A stretch of 64,000 nt of DNA from Isoetes taiwanensis. Taxonomy: Eukaryota > Streptophyta > Lycopodiopsida > Isoetales > Isoetaceae. The notes beneath the pieces were generated by a model. It ran no database searches. It was not told the origin of the DNA and saw nothing but the letters and a program-made list of their open reading frames with translations. Shown piece after piece: positions 61,077 through 64,000 of the stretch (within the stretch, counting starts at the first letter, position 1; every line of letters starts with the position of its first letter). The stretch lies in assembly GCA_021234155.1 (NCBI GenBank), contig JAJEKV010000158.1, positions 1,111,820 to 1,175,819 of the forward strand. Reading direction: 5' to 3'. The position numbers and the translations under genes were made by a program.

Positions 61077-61140
61077 TACTGCAGACGGAGGATGGGAGGA
61101 GAAGGAAAACAGAAGGAGTAAGAAATAATGAAACCTTAAA
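61077..61140 (-). promoter_or_regulatory. Putative 3' splice site before the H4-like ORF
   Basis: On the minus strand a pyrimidine-rich stretch of about 45 nt with 'ttactccttctgttttcc' and 'ttctcctcccatcctccg' ends in tctgcag, followed by TAATGG. A matching signal precedes the acidic ORF at 59424. Both suggest that the element makes spliced mRNAs. Confidence 0.5.
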
Positions 61141-61344
61141 GTAGTTGTCACTTTTAAACTTTCTGGGCACGGCGTTCAAGGTGCCAGCTCATTATTATTG
61201 TTATATTATATTTTCTTTATTCATAAAAAAAAAAGAAAATCATAGTTAAAATAAGAAATCAAAACAGTATTTATATTAATATATATCGATTTACATAGAT
61301 ACAAAATTGTTGTTTTTCTTATAATCATGGCCGCTCCCCACCTG
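61141..61344. other. Intron-like gap
   Basis: AT-rich, no coding motif. It lies between the end of the H3-like sequence and the putative splice acceptor, as an intron would. Confidence 0.4.
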
Positions 61345-61640
61345 ATCCGGGCGTGCTAACATAAGGTCCTTGGTCATGATCGTCCACCGCTTGGCATGGA
61401 TTGCACATAGGTTTACATCGCCAAAGAGGGCCACCAAATAGGTCTCATTTTGCCTCCTGAGTGCTAGATTGGCATGAGTGCAAAACCGGGGAGATCCGTT
61501 TTAAATTCTGAGCAATCTCGGACCAGGCATTTGGAAAGGAAGTTTTCGTAGCAAAAACTTCGGTGGATTTACGGTACTTCCTTATTTCCCTAAGTGCCAC
61601 GGTGCCGGCTTGTAACGATGCCTCCTCTTAAGGCCGGGGT
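61345..61640 (-). pseudogene. Histone H3-like fold of the gypsy element
   Basis: Clear histone H3 blocks in correct order and spacing, spread over three frames by 1-nt breaks: RRHRYKP and [16 protein letters not shown] (from 61620; H3 has [20 protein letters not shown]), LLRKLPFQ (61554; H3 IRKLPFQ), [18 protein letters not shown] (about 61530; H3 RLVREIAQDFKTDLRFQS), [20 protein letters not shown] (61461; H3 [20 protein letters not shown]), [18 protein letters not shown] (H3 AIHAKRVTIMPKDIQLAR). All histone-fold helices are covered. Loop 1 has no insertion, so it is closer to H3 than to CENH3, but substitutions are far more than between any plant H3 copies. The N-terminal tail is not H3-like (see upstream ORF). 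Confidence 0.88.
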
Positions 61641-62683
61641 GGAGCTCGAGGAATAGTTTTCCTGGCCGTTCTTGGATCTTGGGGCCTTTTGGGATGATCT
61701 CATCTGCCGGTTGTCCCCTCGCGACCTTTTGCAACACTACCCCGAGCCTTAAGCTGATCTTTGTCTTGAGCACCCGATTACGGGCGTCTTCTTCGATTTT
61801 TCGAGGAACCTTGAACTTCCGGAGGTGGCTGATCTTTCCGGTGCCCTTCTTCCTCTTCTTTCCTCAACCGCTCCTTTCTTCATACATTGCTTCTCTCGCC
61901 CTCTGCTCGCTTCATCCTGCCGGTCTCTTCGGGGGCTTGCTCTGTTCTACTTCTTTGTTGATGGACGGTATCCTCCCGGCTTAGCCTCCTCATCAATTGC
62001 GTTGCCCTCTGTGATTGCGCCAGGAATGCGGCTTGCTCCTCTGCTCGCTTTTCCCTAGCTATCCTGATATCCGTTCTTCTTTTAAGTTCCATAAAGTAGC
62101 GTGGAGGGTTGGCCTGCATGTCCCGCTCGACAGCCCGCTGGAATTGATCCGTGAAGAATGGGGGTGTTCCAGCTTCCCAGATAATACGGTTAGTCTCCTC
62201 TTCATATGAAAAAGTTGGGAGGGTGTATGCCCCCCCATCAAACAGGCACATCCCATTTCCAAGGTAACGATACCACAAGCCGGGTCATCGGATGCAAGCC
62301 AATCAGGTCCGCTTCTTGTGCCATTTGCCATTTTCAAGCTGGGGCTGCGTTTGTAGGGCCTCGGCTTCGGCTTGTTCATCCCTCAAGGCGGGAAGAACCA
62401 TGTATACTTCTGGACACCATCTTCCTGTTCAACTACGATGCAGGTTTCCCGGATGGCGTTGAGCTTAAATACAAAGCGCTCATTATAGCAGAAGAGCGGA
62501 GAGCGGGTATGGTATCCTAATTCCTTCATAGAAGCGTTTGACAAAGTACTCCAGTAGCTCCTCTGTTTTGGCCTCTTCTTCAGGCGATGGGTTTGGGCGT
62601 GGCAGCAGTTGGGCCATCAGAGACTCTATAGGGGATTTGGAATAGCGAGGCTTGCGCGTATAGACCTGCTTGGCTTCCTCCAT
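61641..62683 (-). pseudogene. N-terminal region of the H3-like protein (coiled coil and basic tail)
   Basis: A frame-broken ORF leading into the H3 fold. 62683-62483 begins MEEAKQVYTRKPRYSKSPIE and continues LLEYFVKRFYEGIRIPYPLS. Another frame gives ERFVFKLNAIRETCIVVEQE. 62278-61880 gives FSYEEETNRIIWEAGTPPFF, then a charged heptad-like segment (RTDIRIAREKRAEEQAAFLA, RRLSREDTVHQQRSRTEQ), followed by a Lys/Arg-rich stretch (GAVEERRGRRAPERSA in one frame; KVARGQPADEIIPKGPKIQE in another) right up to the H3 fold. I do not recognise the N-terminal domain. The arrangement suggests a long protein: unknown domain, coiled coil, basic tail, H3 fold. Confidence 0.55.
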
Positions 62684-62997
62684 TCTTAAAAAGTAGGCGC
62701 TAGGTGGGCGCTGGGCAGGCGCTTGGGGGAGAAAGGTATGGGACGAGATTTGGCTATGGCAGGGAAAAGCTTCCAGTTCCGGCGGCTATGGCAGCTAGGC
62801 GGAGCTCAAGGGGACGCTAGGTGTTAAAAAAAATGAAGGAAAAAGTTACCTTTGACTAACTTTTAAAATTTTAACCCTAAAAATTTTTTAAAAGAAAAAG
62901 TGGCGGACGCGCTTTTTGAGGTGGCGGGCACCCCCTACCTCGACGTTGCTACGCCCGCTAGGAACATCCGGGTACCCCCTGCTCGCCACTTAGGGTT

Positions 62998-63029
<32 letters not shown>

Positions 63030-63280
63030 GAGGTGGCGGGCACCCCCTACCTCGAGGTCGCCACCGTCGCCAGCAACACCCGGGTACCCCCTGCCCGCCA
63101 CTTAGGGTTAGGGCTTCGCGCCGGGTACACGTACCGTTATTCTACTTAAACCACATTAAAGCAATCATGACGGCATCTACTACACCACCCAACTCTCATA
63201 CTACTCCAAAATCCTCACTCACTAGCTAACGATCTAACGAGTTAGTATGTGGCCAGTGCAATAGTTTGGCTTCCCAAAAC
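62684..63280. other. Leader between primer site and first ORF
   Basis: An untranslated leader. It contains a GC-rich tandem duplication of about 111 bp (62919-62999 and 63030-63113; shared 'gaggtggcgggcaccccct' and 'cgccacttagggttagg') split by a run of about 28 T (63001-63029). Confidence 0.7.
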
Positions 63281-63295
63281 CATGGTCTGATACCA
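63281..63295 (-). promoter_or_regulatory. Primer-binding site (tRNA-iMet)
   Basis: The minus strand reads tggtatcagaccatg, matching the plant retroelement site TGGTATCAGAGC complementary to the 3' end of initiator tRNA-Met. It lies directly inside the 5' LTR. Confidence 0.9.
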
Positions 63296-64000
63296 CGGCG
63301 GACTCCTCAATATATAATGACCCCCTGTATACATGCGGGGACTTTCCTCCCATAGCGACCATATATCGCCCGCGGCGAGGGCCCTCCGTCATCCCGGGCC
63401 ATCTATGGAAAGATGCCCGAGTGAAGGACATGGAGGTGTCATTCGCCCACGCCTTGGGGACTCCCACGTCATGGAAAGCGTGAATACATGTTAGCACACA
63501 CACAAAAATATATATAAATAACCACCACGAAGTGTGGCACATCCATCCAAATACCACGGCAAAGAATATGCATCTAATCCTAAGGAAAACACCCAAACCC
63601 CCGTGTTCTACCCTTGCCGCTCTGTGAGGATAGATCACGTGGCTCGGCCGCAAGAGATCAGCAGACGAGGTATAACCTGGCGTTGGCGGCATAGAACATC
63701 GGCCACGATTGTCCACTCCATCCGCCCTCCCATGCACACTTTGCGTGATGGGTCGATTCACGCTATGGCTTCGCTTATAGCCTTCCGGAGACGCAGACTC
63801 GGTATCACCCCCGGCGAGCCTACCTGTGGTTCATGGCCCGTCCGATCCGGGCAGGTCGGGGAAGTGTCCCCTTCGTGGATCACAAGTAGTTCCATGGGTG
63901 AGCTAGAGAATACGCAAGCGCATCGGCGACCCCCGCATTCATACCCGCACTTACTCACCCTAAATCTACTCAAAGTGCAAGATGCTCCATACGGATCACA
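63296..64000 (-). repeat. 5' LTR, truncated by window end
   Basis: About 705 bp colinear with 52060 onward of the 3' LTR. It differs by many short indels, mostly in GC-rich stretches, and by scattered substitutions. About 0.9 kb more is expected beyond the window. Confidence 0.92.

Larger units (their letters stand above)
52060..64000 (-). mobile_element. Ty3/gypsy chromovirus with histone-like ORFs (5' LTR cut by window end)
   Basis: An LTR retrotransposon on the minus strand: 3' LTR 52060-53675, polypurine tract 53676-53691, chromodomain, integrase, RNase H, RT, protease, gag, then about 4.5 kb of extra ORFs, the primer site (63281-63295) and the 5' LTR from about 63296 running out of the window. 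The interior is about 9.6 kb. RT, IN and chromodomain identify a chromovirus. LTR divergence and broken frames show an old, inactive copy. The segment between primer site and gag encodes proteins related to core histones (see separate entries), which is not part of ordinary chromoviruses. Confidence 0.92.

Noticed and set aside
61077-61151. Signal peptide (FHYFLLLLFSF) at the start of the 244-codon frame
   Set aside because: The hydrophobic run is encoded by a polypyrimidine tract ending in CAG, i.e. a splice acceptor. ATG 61076 is the more likely start.
61345-61640. CENH3 (centromeric H3)
   Set aside because: Loop 1 lacks the CENH3 insertion, and the [16 protein letters not shown] segment is nearer to canonical H3. 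The unusual tail alone is not enough.
63234-63761. 175-codon minus ORF at the 5' LTR
   Set aside because: It lies across LTR and primer site, has no domain and is not conserved in the 3' LTR.

Overview
The window is nuclear DNA of a land plant with a large, repeat-rich genome. The plant signs are a PTF2-type TFIIB-related gene, a CrRLK1L kinase fragment, an LRR receptor kinase related to Arabidopsis At2g16250, PPR fragments, a plant-type L1 LINE and a chromodomain Ty3/gypsy element. A fern, lycophyte or gymnosperm would fit the low gene density, but the sequence alone does not fix the lineage. Almost every coding stretch carries stops or 1-nt frame breaks. These may be real decay or uncorrected indels in the assembly.

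Layout. 1-2.5 kb: AT-rich spacer with a 249-bp tandem duplication. 2.5-7.2 kb: a foldback element whose loop is a 19-bp hairpin minisatellite, two more arrays of that minisatellite in opposite orientation, and a foldback MITE. 7.2-11.8 kb: PPR remnant and a decayed L1-type LINE (minus). 12-15.5 kb: unassigned sequence, CCA-rich repeats and a fourth minisatellite array. 15.85-23.7 kb: two head-to-tail LINEs (plus) bounded on both sides by long (TC)n tracts. 23.7-33 kb: CrRLK1L pseudogene, a stray PTF2 fragment, a copia pol remnant and two more copies of the foldback MITE family. 33.7-36.3 kb: a hAT element with TIRs and an 8-bp target duplication. 37-48.2 kb: an unrecognised ORF pair, an LRR receptor kinase pseudogene with its kinase core deleted, the PTF2-like gene with tandem copies of its own N-terminal segment beside it, and a pyruvate kinase pseudogene. 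50-52 kb: degenerate tandem satellite.

52.06 kb to the window end: one Ty3/gypsy chromovirus on the minus strand (3' LTR, polypurine tract, chromodomain, integrase, RNase H, RT, protease, gag, then about 4.5 kb of extra sequence, the tRNA-iMet primer site and the start of the 5' LTR). The extra segment between primer site and gag is the highlight. In element order it encodes a coiled-coil/basic protein ending in a clear histone H3 fold (61345-62683), an ORF that aligns with histone H4 (60417-61076), an overlapping ORF that aligns with histone H2A (59669-60427), and an acidic ORF whose end may be H2B-like (58930-59423). If this reading holds, a chromodomain retrotransposon carries its own divergent set of core-histone-like proteins. 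I do not know a described element of this kind. The H3 assignment is strong, H2A and H4 moderate, H2B weak; function is inference.
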